Origin: Symbiodinium natans
Lineage: Eukaryota; Sar; Dinophyceae; Suessiales; Symbiodiniaceae
NCBI GenBank assembly: GCA_905221605.1
Contig: CAJNDS010000794.1
Coordinates: forward strand, 1-32,500
Direction of reading: 5' to 3'
DNA: 32,500 nt
Position 1 is the stretch's first letter. Each line of letters starts with the position of its first letter. The notes under the pieces were generated by a model that did not search any database, had not been told where the DNA came from, and worked only from the letters and a program-made list of their open reading frames with translations. Below are positions 7,498 to 17,400 of this stretch, piece after piece. The position numbers and the translations under genes were made by a program.

Positions 7498-8736
7498 ATG
7501 CCTTCACCGTCTCGCGAGGTTCTGCTCGAGATTCTCCTGAAGTCGCTCCACGTCCCAACGACCATCAACCTACCTGGCGGCATCAGTGAGCACATGGTCA
7601 CATCAGCCTCAGCAAAAACTCATCTCGCCCCGAGGAGGCTCCTCTTCACTACAGAAGACCTTGAACGCATGGCAGAACGAAGCATGCGAGTAGCATCACG
7701 TCTCTGCAGCTTCATATGTCACTTGGATCGGTACCTGGCTTGGCGCGAGGGAAGACACACTGCCCTACCCCTTGAGGCTAGCCCACGTATCTTGGCAGGT
7801 AAGCGCAAGCACATCGACGACGAGCAGCCTTCAGCGCACCTACCCCCGAATATGGGGCCCCTCCAGCGCCAGCAAATCATGTACCTCATCCTCATGATCC
7901 AAAACTACACAAATGACGGAGAAGGCTCGCCGTCCTTTAGCACGTCCGATGCCGACCAGGCTAGTGCTTTAACCTGGCATTATCTCACCAGGAGGCTCTC
8001 GCAATCAGAGCTGAATGCCATTCTGCTCCGCACTTTGGAGCAGGCCAAGGTCATTCTGCAGTCTGAATTCACTCCAGCACATCAACGGAACCTACTCCAG
8101 ATGCATCCCCAAACGACGGAGGAGAACTGGCAAGGCCAAGCATACTTCCCCCTAGGCCTCCGGCTTCAAGACCCACATCAGCTTGATCTTGACGCATACG
8201 ATTTCAGAACGCTCAAAAGAGCATCACTTCAGCTTCGCCTACTACAACAACTGCGGACTATTACGGCCTCCACACCTACATCGGCCAGCGAACAGATCCG
8301 AGATGGCTGGGAATTCCTTGAACAAGACCGTGATCTCTCAAAGCTTGACTACGAGGACTACCTCACCAAACTGGTTTCAATGATCCCGCACTATCAGGAG
8401 ACACTCCGAGAGACCCTGACACTGTACCGCCTATGGCTGTCAACCCCTCTGTCCGATGAGGACTTCCTGTGGGTGCGCAACCTGGTGGTGAATCAGCTTC
8501 TACCTAGAGACACTCTCCATCGCTACTTTGCTGACAGTCTCTGGCAACAAATACGACACAGATATGGAGGAGACCAAGGAGACCTCGAGCAGGCACAAGG
8601 AGTCATCACAATTCTTTCCCCGCTCCACGACCAGGTCTATGATGACTATAAGAACTTTGCTGTGGCGCTGACTCTGCTCCTCGTTCGACATCGTCAACGT
8701 CTGAAGCAGACGCTAGACGAAAAAATTCGGGGCTAG
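7498..8736 (+). CDS. ORF 6, intact member of the repeated helical family
   Basis: A 412-aa protein of unknown function, starting at gccATGc just after hairpin 12. It keeps the order of family landmarks: N-terminal SREVLLEILLKSLHVP, then MRVASRLCSFICHL at about 62-75, the basic AGKRKH at about 100, IMYLILMIQNYTNDGEGSPS at about 126-145, LDLDAYDFRTLKRASLQLR at about 228, YQETLRETLTLYRLWL at about 300, and the C-terminal ILSPLHDQVYDDYKNFAV. Helices dominate, and no membrane segment or catalytic motif is visible. The conserved KRKH patch suggests nucleic-acid binding or nuclear targeting, which is inference only. The stop is TAG 8734-8736, 28 nt before the hairpin 13 stem, so unlike ORFs 4 and 7 it does not use the loop TGA. 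Confidence 0.75.
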   Translation: MPSPSREVLLEILLKSLHVPTTINLPGGISEHMVTSASAKTHLAPRRLLFTTEDLERMAERSMRVASRLCSFICHLDRYLAWREGRHTALPLEASPRILAGKRKHIDDEQPSAHLPPNMGPLQRQQIMYLILMIQNYTNDGEGSPSFSTSDADQASALTWHYLTRRLSQSELNAILLRTLEQAKVILQSEFTPAHQRNLLQMHPQTTEENWQGQAYFPLGLRLQDPHQLDLDAYDFRTLKRASLQLRLLQQLRTITASTPTSASEQIRDGWEFLEQDRDLSKLDYEDYLTKLVSMIPHYQETLRETLTLYRLWLSTPLSDEDFLWVRNLVVNQLLPRDTLHRYFADSLWQQIRHRYGGDQGDLEQAQGVITILSPLHDQVYDDYKNFAVALTLLLVRHRQRLKQTLDEKIRG

Positions 8737-8763
8737 AGACCGTCCGAGCACCATAGCCTTCCA

Positions 8764-8786
8764 AACGAGTGAGGTCCCCTCCTGTT
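8764..8786 (+). promoter_or_regulatory. Punctuation hairpin 13 (3' of ORF 6)
   Basis: The consensus 17-nt loop gagtgaggtcccctcct (8767-8783) has only a 3-bp closing stem, aac/gtt. It is the weakest stem of the set. Confidence 0.6.
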
Positions 8787-8887
8787 CACTGCACTATCTT
8801 CCCAAATTGCGGGAAAAAGCGTGTAGCTCCGATCTTCCCATGCCAAGCCTCACTAAGCACAGCTCTCCTCGCAAAGTTTTCCCTCAG

Positions 8888-8919
8888 GTTCGCACGAGTG
8901 AGGTCCCCTCCTGGCGAAC
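8888..8919 (+). promoter_or_regulatory. Punctuation hairpin 14 (5' of ORF 7)
   Basis: The stem gttcgc (8888-8893) / gcgaac (8914-8919) plus a C:G closing pair encloses gagtgaggtcccctcct, with a bulged A at 8894. The ORF 7 start follows 14 nt later. The spacer after hairpin 13 is only about 100 bp. Confidence 0.83.
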
Positions 8920-8933
8920 TTCCACCTAGGCCC

Positions 8934-10226
8934 ATGGCAGACCTTCACCCCGTCCTCAGCCGCGAACAGGCAATGGAGGTACTTCTTGAGTCTCTTTTCC
9001 TACCGCTGCCGGTTTACCCTACAACTCCATCTGGCGCCGCCGCAGCGAGCAATCTGGACCTGGCATCCTCACGCACCCCTGCGGGGGAAGCGATCCCACA
9101 CTTGAACCGCCAGATACGGATAGCTTCACGCACTTGCAGCTTCTTGAAGCTGCTCGCGGAGAAAGTTCACCGGCACATGGGAGAGTTGCGGCTCTACCTT
9201 CCCAAAACTGCACCCCGAAATTTAGCCGCAAAACGGAAGCATGAAGAGATGATGCTGACAGAGCCTCGCTCTCCTACTCTGACGTACCATCAGAAGCGCC
9301 AGCTCCTCTTCATCTCTCAGGCGATTCGAGACTACACCAATGATGGTCCTGGCCAGAACTCCTTCCAGCTCGAAGATGCGGAGCCTACCACCCAGCGCAT
9401 CTGGACGTACCTGACGCGCCACTTCGGCCAAGGTGAGGTGCACTTTATGATTGCCAACGCCCTGTCGCATCTACACCTTCTCATGCGATCGTCAACTCCA
9501 CGCCTACTCTCAGGCATTGAGCAGTCACAGCCATCGCATGCTCCAGGACAAGGCTCGGACTACTTCCCTGAAAATCTTCGTCTGCACGATGACAAGCAAC
9601 TGGACCTTCAATACTTCGACTTGCAGGCGCTAAGGCGAGCCTCCACAGTATACCGGGTGCAGCAGCTGCTCAAAGTCTCTTCTTCCGCTGAAGGGGCATC
9701 GCCAGTTAAGAACGGATGGCGCTTTCAACATCAGGACCATCACCTCAATGCTTTGTCCTACGACCAACATCTCCTGGCTCTGCTGCCTCATCTTCCGCAC
9801 TACCAGGACCAAATTCGCGAGGATCTGGTCACGTACAGGCAGTGGCTGCTTCGAGAGATCAATGCAGAGGAAGTTTCTTGGATTCGATCCATGATCACGG
9901 ACACGGTGATCTCGCGAGGTGAACTACTGGAGCTCTTCGAGGATGCCCTGCTCAAGCAAGTCAACTCTGCATTTCGAGCTACTGCTGGCATTCCTAACCC
10001 TGAGGATCATCCTCAAGACTTCCAGAACAGCATGGCCCTCCGCTTCTATCAAATCATCAATCCGCTCTATGATGACATCTACGAAGAGCACAAGCCCTAC
10101 GCAATAGTGTTCAAGATGCTCACCTCCTCTCATCGTAGACGGCTTCGGTCCCTCCTTCGAGCCCGAGAAGCTGCCATTCTGGCGTCCCCATATCGGACAA
10201 CCAGCCTGGTTCCAGTATGCGAGTGA
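8934..10226 (+). CDS. ORF 7, intact member of the repeated helical family
   Basis: A 430-aa protein of unknown function. I chose ATG 8934 (cccATGg) because it gives MADLHPVLSREQAMEVLL, matching ORF 5 at the same distance from its hairpin. The frame is open back to 8769 but that part crosses hairpin 14. Landmarks are MEVLLESLFLPLPVYP, QIRIASRTCSFLKLL, LAAKRKHEEMM, IRDYTNDGPGQNSFQLED, LDLQYFDLQALRRAS, PHYQDQIREDLVTYRQWLL and ALRFYQIINPLYDD, followed by a basic tail. ORF 5 is its closest relative, ORF 6 and then ORF 4 more distant, so the family arose by repeated duplication inside this array. It ends C-E-stop at the TGA within hairpin 15. I cannot assign a function. Confidence 0.8.
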   Translation: MADLHPVLSREQAMEVLLESLFLPLPVYPTTPSGAAAASNLDLASSRTPAGEAIPHLNRQIRIASRTCSFLKLLAEKVHRHMGELRLYLPKTAPRNLAAKRKHEEMMLTEPRSPTLTYHQKRQLLFISQAIRDYTNDGPGQNSFQLEDAEPTTQRIWTYLTRHFGQGEVHFMIANALSHLHLLMRSSTPRLLSGIEQSQPSHAPGQGSDYFPENLRLHDDKQLDLQYFDLQALRRASTVYRVQQLLKVSSSAEGASPVKNGWRFQHQDHHLNALSYDQHLLALLPHLPHYQDQIREDLVTYRQWLLREINAEEVSWIRSMITDTVISRGELLELFEDALLKQVNSAFRATAGIPNPEDHPQDFQNSMALRFYQIINPLYDDIYEEHKPYAIVFKMLTSSHRRRLRSLLRAREAAILASPYRTTSLVPVCE

Positions 10227-10249
10227 GGTCGCCTCCAGCAAACTGAACC
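10208..10249 (+). promoter_or_regulatory. Punctuation hairpin 15 (3' of ORF 7)
   Basis: The longest stem overall. The arm ggtt-c-cagt-a-tgc (10208-10220) pairs with gca-a-actg-aacc (10238-10249), giving 11 bp with one A/A mismatch and one bulged C. The loop gagtgaggtcgcctcca is 17 nt and holds the ORF 7 stop TGA (10224-10226). Confidence 0.85.
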
Positions 10250-10586
10250 ATAGCATCCCTAAGTTCCTCTAGTCCGAATTCTGGACTTAATCACACCTCC
10301 AGACCACTGCTCGCACTGCAGAAGAAAAGCCTCCATGCCTCATAATGCACAAGTGCCAGCCTGCATAGCTGATGCCCCCCAGACTCGGCCTGCCTGCCAG
10401 CTTGCCTGCTGAGGTTGAAGACCAATCTCGCAGAGACGTGTACAGAAGCGCAACCCACCTGGCTTGCAATGGCCAGGACATCGAAACAGACCAGGTCCCG
10501 AACGAGTAGGTCACTTAATTTTCACCCTCGATGCCCGCCAAGGTGTGGGACATGACCCGCACATGCGTTCGAAATGAAATGAAATG
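10250..10586 (+). other. End of the hairpin array, degenerate copy
   Basis: No supported gene. At 10502-10513 aacgagtaggtcac resembles the loop start but lacks one base and the 3' half. It lies about 255 bp after hairpin 15, where a 5' hairpin of a next cassette would be expected. This suggests the array was truncated here before the microsatellite. Confidence 0.4.
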
Positions 10587-11420
<834 letters not shown>

Positions 11421-12567
11421 CGCCCGGGGCGTGCCCGGCTGTGGGCGACAGCCCCTTTAGATAAACCTCGGTTGGCAATTCATATCGTTGCCTTGCTCTT
11501 GAGCGGACGAGCATCTCGCCTTGTTGCAAGCCCCTTTTTGGCCTGCATAGCTTTTTGCAATGTGCTGTAGTCATTCGTTTGCCTGAGTGTGGGTGGTCCT
11601 CTCTTTGACATAGACAGGAAGAGTATAACGACTATGGCGCTTGCTGAGGCTAAGCAGTTTCCATGCAAGTAAAGTTTGCCTTGTCGGATGCTTGCTTCTC
11701 TCCAACTTCTATGGAAAATGGACACCCTTTCTTTGGCATTTGCATCAGCCCATGCTACTGTAGACGCCAGCATAACATGCACAAAAGTGTTGCCGAGGAG
11801 CGCGGTGGCCTGGCGCATGATGTACAGCTCCGGCATGCCGTGGAGCGGCCCAAGCGCCGTGCAAGAGATCTGCGTGCTTTCAGGACTTCTCATGTCTCGT
11901 GGGTGATCGTGGGTGAAAGCTGGGGTCAAGAGTCCACACTCACAGGCTTCTTGCGTTGCGGCTGCAGCCTCCTGGTCATTGAGGTACTTGTAGGACACAC
12001 GCTTGACCTGGACAATCTCCATTGGCACTAATCCGATGCGGCTCATGTTGCATCCCATGTTGCATCCGACCTCCTCTGCGTCAACTGCATCGATGCGGAG
12101 CCTGGCGAATGGGCGAATGGGCTCTCATTGGAGAAGGGCAGCCCCGTCGAAAGGCAAACAGAAGGCAAGTCTACACCGTTTGGGTCCGACTAGCATTGAG
12201 ATCAGATCCAACATATTTACTGAAAATATGTAATACAGTGTGCGTTTGACTCGTTCCTTGTTTCTTTCCAAGGTTATCTGAGTCTGCCCAGAACCTGTGT
12301 GCAGGCCGCTGAAATCTTGTCAGTGGATCCTCGAGCTGTTCCTTGCATTCTCCAAACCCGGTTGCTTGCAGCACAGCGGGCTCAAGAAAGGCGGGCAACG
12401 CGGGAACACCCGAAAGCAGCACTTCGGCAGTGCAAAGGTCGGGTGAGAGCAAAACAGATCTTCACAAGATCGGTACACCTCGGCCCACTTTTTTCCGCGA
12501 GGGCTGAATGGTCTGCACGGTCAACCCTCTCATCGTGCCCAGGCTACAGCGGCTGCAGCGGCTACAG
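11421..12567. other. Region with no recognised gene
   Basis: About 1.15 kb downstream of the phosphoesterase gene, which lies on the minus strand. A 192-aa minus-strand ORF (11480-12058) is the longest. It has no domain I recognise, so it may be chance or 3' untranslated sequence. Confidence 0.4.
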
Positions 12568-14111
12568 CTACAGTGCACAATGCTCAAGCTCCATCAGGAG
12601 GGCCTCTGCCTCGTCGCTGAGGACCAGCTCTGAACTGCGATCCACGGCAACATGCAAGTCGCCGACGGCAATGCTCGCAGGCCCACTCCGCAACGCATTT
12701 AACGTTGATGAGGACAACAGAACCGGATGGCTCTCAAGCTCTGCTGCCTCACTGAGCGTCAGGGCTCGAACCTGACGTCCAACTGCATGCAAGCAGCGGG
12801 GATCATGCTCAAGAGTCGCGTGTGAGAGGGCACTCGCCAGAATAAACTGATTTCCAGAGTCGGATGCTGGCAAGGCATACCAGAGTTGGTTTGCTGCCGG
12901 TCTTAGCTTCTTCCATAACCACACCTTTTGATTCTTCGCGCTGGGGTCAGCATCGATGTCAACTACGTGCCTGCTCCCTGTGCGAATCCAGAAAGGGCCA
13001 GCAGGTTCAACTGTAGGACTTGCGACTGGTGCACCGACGGTCTCTGCAGTGCTGCACTGAAAGTTGTACTCAAAGTTGATGACATTGGATGTGTGATAAA
13101 TATCCATTGCAGCATTGCTAAATGTTGTCGTGAAGGTAGCTGAGCCTTCCGGCACCGTACGCGCAACGAACCCGTGCTCATCATGAACGTGACCAAAGCA
13201 ATGCAAGGGAACTTGTCTGGCTCGAACGTGCTCAAGTAGTGATGCACATCCCCAGTGGGCAAAATTGCCCTTGTGGCGCGCTCCCTCGCCGCAGATCCTG
13301 CAGTCATACGTGCCGGAGCCATGGCTTAACCATGCTAAATCGAGGATCCCAAGCGGTGGTTGATGCGTGATAAGGATATCGACATCTGGAGGAATCCTTG
13401 CCCAACGAAGTTCACGCTCCTGCTGATTCGCACGCCAGGCCATGGAGCAATGATTCCAAGAGCTCCCGTAAAACTTCACTCCTTGGACTGTGACCCCGGA
13501 ATCATTCAAGAGGATTGGTCGCCGAAAGCCATTCAGCGCTGCAGCTTCTGGCGTATCGCATCCAAGGTATTCCTCGAGGTCTGGTCGCCTGTCAAGTAAG
13601 AGCTCGTGATTCCCGCACACAAGAATCTTGTAGCGGTGCGGTTCCTGCAAGAACCATGTGAGGAATGCGCGGATGGCCTACAAGCACAGAAGCACAGGGA
13701 CAAGAGGACAAGGCCCTCGCACGTTAACGGACCTAGTATGACTTGCTTAGACGCACAGGATGGAATAATTGTAGTCACGCACGCACACACACACACACAC
13801 ACTGTGGCTGTAGGCGACCCTGCACTTTAGAGGCCATGAACAGATTAGTGCCTGGTACTCCCACTTCAAAAATGGAACATGGTATGTCACATGCAAGAGG
13901 CCTCCGGCTCCTCATCTCCTGCATTCGTGAAGTCACCACTGTGGATTAAAACATCCCCGTGTGGGAGCTTCCCGCCGTAGTTGCCATTGTGCGTGTCTGA
14001 GATGTGGACAATTCGCAGACACGTGGTCTTCAAGCTGCCGTCTCGCTGTACATCCCGTGACTTTACTGTCACTTCCATTGGCGGCTTGACCGGACTCATG
14101 GCGGGATGCAA
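12568..14111 (-). CDS. Calcineurin-like metallophosphoesterase (MPPED type), two exons
   Basis: A predicted two-metal phosphodiesterase/phosphatase. The metal ligands occur in family order: DTH in IVHISDTHNG, GD in IHSGDFTNAG (exon 1, 13902-14111), then GNHE in ILVCGNHELLLD, the His of ILITHQPP and GHVH in LHCFGHVHDEHG (exon 2, 12568-13677). The spacing and the HSGDFTN and GNHE context resemble the MPPED1/MPPED2 group. The intron (13678-13901, 224 nt) begins GC and ends in a pyrimidine-rich tract plus AG (tgcttgtag). Splicing joins ...DEEPE to AIRAFLTWFLQ in frame. The C-terminal ~170 residues after GHVH are an extension I do not recognise. I took ATG 14111 as start because it is the first upstream of the domain in that frame. 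No signal peptide is visible. Confidence 0.85.
13678..13901 (-). other. GC-AG intron of the phosphoesterase gene
   Basis: The donor is GC (ggag|gcctctt), the acceptor tgtag|gcc, with a clear polypyrimidine tract. It carries a short CA/TG microsatellite (13784-13802). GC donors are known as frequent in dinoflagellates. Confidence 0.7.
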
Positions 14112-14470
14112 TTGCTCTTCACAAACGGGCGCATTAAGCCAAAATCACATGGTTCCGACTGCTAACCACTGGCCCTCAACAGCAACTTGCACCATTTGGA
14201 TGGACGAGATGCAATGCTGGTGAAGTCTTCAATCGCGCCAGATTGCACATCATCTCTGCTGGGGGAACCCCACGACCGTAGGCCAAGACCTCCTTGCCCA
14301 CCTGGCTGCAATCACGACTTGACGTGACTCGACCGTTACTCGTCGTCTAAGTCTGCTAAGCTGGCTTGCCATGGCTTGCCACACTATAGAGCTACAGGTG
14401 GCCTACAGGCGGCCTATCCATGCCTACCCCTTCTTCGAGATCTTGACTGTCTTAACTTGCCGCAAAGCCA
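14112..14470. other. Intergenic between the two host genes
   Basis: No ORF or repeat is supported in these roughly 360 bases. It should contain the 3' end of the M16 gene and the promoter side of the phosphoesterase gene. Confidence 0.4.
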
Positions 14471-14474
14471 TAGC

Positions 14475-17400
14475 CTGGTTGCAGCTGTCGCGGGTGCTGC
14501 CAGAGCCGTTGACGAGGGTGGCTTTGAGTTCTCGCTTTGCACGCTCCACCTGGGCACAAAATGCAACGCGCTTTAAGTGCCCATTGCGGCTCTTGTCCTG
14601 GCCTCCTCATCGGTCACCGAGAACGAAAGCAAGTTGCAGCCGAACATAAGTTCGCCGACCGCATGTTCCACAGCGACCTGGCCACAAAGAACTCGTGAAA
14701 AATATTTCTGCAAGAGCGCGTCCACAGTATGCCACATCAGCTTTGATATGTGTGGCTTGAGCCTCATCGCAGACAATGTACCAACCGAACCTTTTCTCAA
14801 CGCAGGTTCACGGTTTTTCCAGCTGTTGCGCTGCAGATTGCTGCAGCTTAAAGGAGCACAGCAAACAGCACAGTGCAATGTTGAGGTGCGCAGAGTTGCC
14901 CCGGGATCCCCGCATGCCAGTGTCCTTGTAGAAATGCATGAAGCATTCATACTCCTGGCCAAGTGCAAGTGTGAGCTGCGACGCAAGCGATGCTATCATC
15001 AGGTCAAGAAAGGTCATGAACAGTCCTCAGCACAACCCACGCCTGACAGTCTCAAACGTAGGGGTCTGAGGGCCCTTTCTCACACAACGCGCAATGATCA
15101 AATTAGGTCGGCACCCATCTTGTTTGCCACAGAGTTTGTGACACGGTTGCCTATGCAGTTGCACAGCAGCAAGCCGGCACACCATGCACTGCTGGAAGCG
15201 GGAGGGAGAGAAGAATAGAGACAGAGGGACGCGGAGGCAGAACAGAAAGAGAATGAGAATGAGATATTTTGTAGCCACTTGGCTCTAATGTCCAATGTCT
15301 CGTCGCATGTGCCGACCTGCCTGAGATGCTGCCAGGCACCAGCCCTGCATTCTTCTTGTAGCTGCCAATGATTGCCTTTGTTGCTCGGGGGGAGCCCCTT
15401 AAAACCCGACGGGGTCACGTGGGGTCAAGAGTTCACCTTACATCCAGCAGCCTGCCGGAGAACAAAACAGATCTATGTCCTCAAGATCTCTCATGAAGGC
15501 CTGCATCACCATGAAGGTCACAGCATCCGGGCCTGGGAAGCGAAGCGCGGCACATTCCGAAAAGCATCCGCGAAACATGACGCACCCTCTTAACTGGCCA
15601 GGGGGCTCTTCCAGGGAACGGCCTCCCAACCTGTGGAGATATAGGCCAGGGGACCCATCTCGTCGTTGCGGTAGAGGAGCTCAGGCGAACGACAATTCGT
15701 GACAAATCGTGGCATGTCGCGACAATCGACAAGCAGTCCTGCGCACCGCAGAAGTAGGGCTTCGTGGTATAGACCCGAGGAGGGCCAGCCTTCATTAGGA
15801 AACAAGACACGAAACGAAAACCTGCAAGTTGCGACTGTGTGAAATTCACGAAATCCAAACACCCTCGGACCCTCAGGCACGCCTTGACACCACCGAAGGC
15901 CTTTTCGGCCAGCTTCACAAGCTCTTCATGCTTCACAGCTCCTCATCCCAGGTCGCTGTCCAAGCAGAAACTGAGCAATTGGCACAGTGCAATCGAATGA
16001 ACCGCTCCGGAAGACGCAATTACCATCTTATCAGCTGTGAAGTTGGTCTCATGGTACTTCTTCAAGTGGTCCTGCTCTGTTGAGAACTGATTCAGTTTGC
16101 TGCGCAACACATGCTTATGTGGCCAGGGCGAATGCTGCCTGAGTCAGGGTCTCAATGCCCTCAAATGGCCCCACCGTAGAAAAGCCCAGGGAGTAGTCCC
16201 GGAAGGCACATGCGTGAAGCCTGTGCACGAACTGGGGCTCGTCCACTGTCTAGCATGATGAGCAGACTACAGAAGCAACTCCAACTGCCTGTCATCAATA
16301 ACTTGGCGGGTTGGCTGCTCAACATCCTGCCATGATCGCGGGAATCTCAGCAATGCAACTCAATGAAGTGGTGTATGGCCTGGTGGCTGAAAGGAGCAAT
16401 TTTCAGCGAAGGTTAGTGATGTGTGATGAAAGGAAAAGCAAGAGATAGCTACTCAAGGACTGACAGTCTTAGCTTTTGGTGCTGTAGCTTTACATATCTC
16501 TACATCATATGGGACCGTCACTACGACGAGCATGCAACACGTCGTCCAAACTAATGCTGACATTTTCGGAAACTTTCCTTGGCTATCTGCAACAAATGGG
16601 CAAGGGGCTCATAAGTAAAGTGCACACTGTGACAATGCGCGTGCAAATCGGCACCCCTAACTGATTTCTGCGACTTGCCCAACTTGCCCCACTCGCTCTG
16701 GTCTAGTAGCGGGAACCGATATGCGCCAGTTCCCCGCTTTGCTCCATGCGCACCGCTAGCAAATTTCTGCCACTTGCCCCACCTGCCCCATCTACCCTTG
16801 TCCGACTTACCCCACTTGCCACACCTGCCCCACCCCTATCTGCCCCACCGGCCCCAAACTGCACCTCCCTGCCCCCCGTCACTTGATTCTTGGGTTCAAT
16901 GGCGCAGCCTTGGCCACAAGTCTGCCATAACAGGGGTCAGGGGAGCAGTGTTGCCCCACTTGCTCCACTTGCCCCACTTGCCCCACTTGCTAGGCAAGGA
17001 TGTTTTCGCAGCAAATATATACATAAAACTGATGACACGAAAGAGAATCGGATCCGGTGGGGCGGCAAGCGAGGAAAGTGGGGCAAGCGGGCAATTGGGG
17101 CAAGCAGGGCAACTCAAACAGCTCTTCTGGGCTAGCAAGTGGCGCAGTGGGGCAAGTGGGGGCGACATCAACCTGCGCTTGCGGAAAAGCAGGTGGGGCA
17201 AGTGGGGCAATATCAATTCGTGGCTGCTGCAGGCAGGCGCTCGCAATGCACTGTTACGCCTTGCAAGTGCACGTAGGCATTACGCCTCATAACCTCACAA
17301 AAAGTGCCTCACATCCGCACGTAGGGAGTGAGTTTTCTTTACGATGCCCCTAAAGCGCATGGGATCCACAGGACCGGTGTTTAACAGGTTGTTGGGTCCA

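Noticed and set aside
33-8933. Recurring VRSPP peptide in several frames
   Set aside because: It is simply the translation of the conserved hairpin loop in one frame. Most of these frames are spacer, so it is not a protein motif.
25-10249. Hairpin repeats as a CRISPR array
   Set aside because: The copies are separated by genes, spacing is irregular, and only the loop is conserved. No cas genes are present.
25-10249. Hairpins as bacterial terminators or Shine-Dalgarno elements
   Set aside because: No T run follows the stems. The AGGAGG sequence is on the strand opposite to the genes, and the start codons have eukaryotic-type gccATGg contexts.
25-10249. Hairpins as integron attC sites
   Set aside because: The layout of cassettes plus folded sites is similar, but attC sites conserve their stem ends and vary in the loop, the reverse of what is seen, and no integrase is present. 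Kept only as an analogy.
11480-12058. A 192-aa minus-strand ORF next to the phosphoesterase gene
   Set aside because: There is no recognisable domain, motif or splice support. It may be 3' untranslated sequence or chance.
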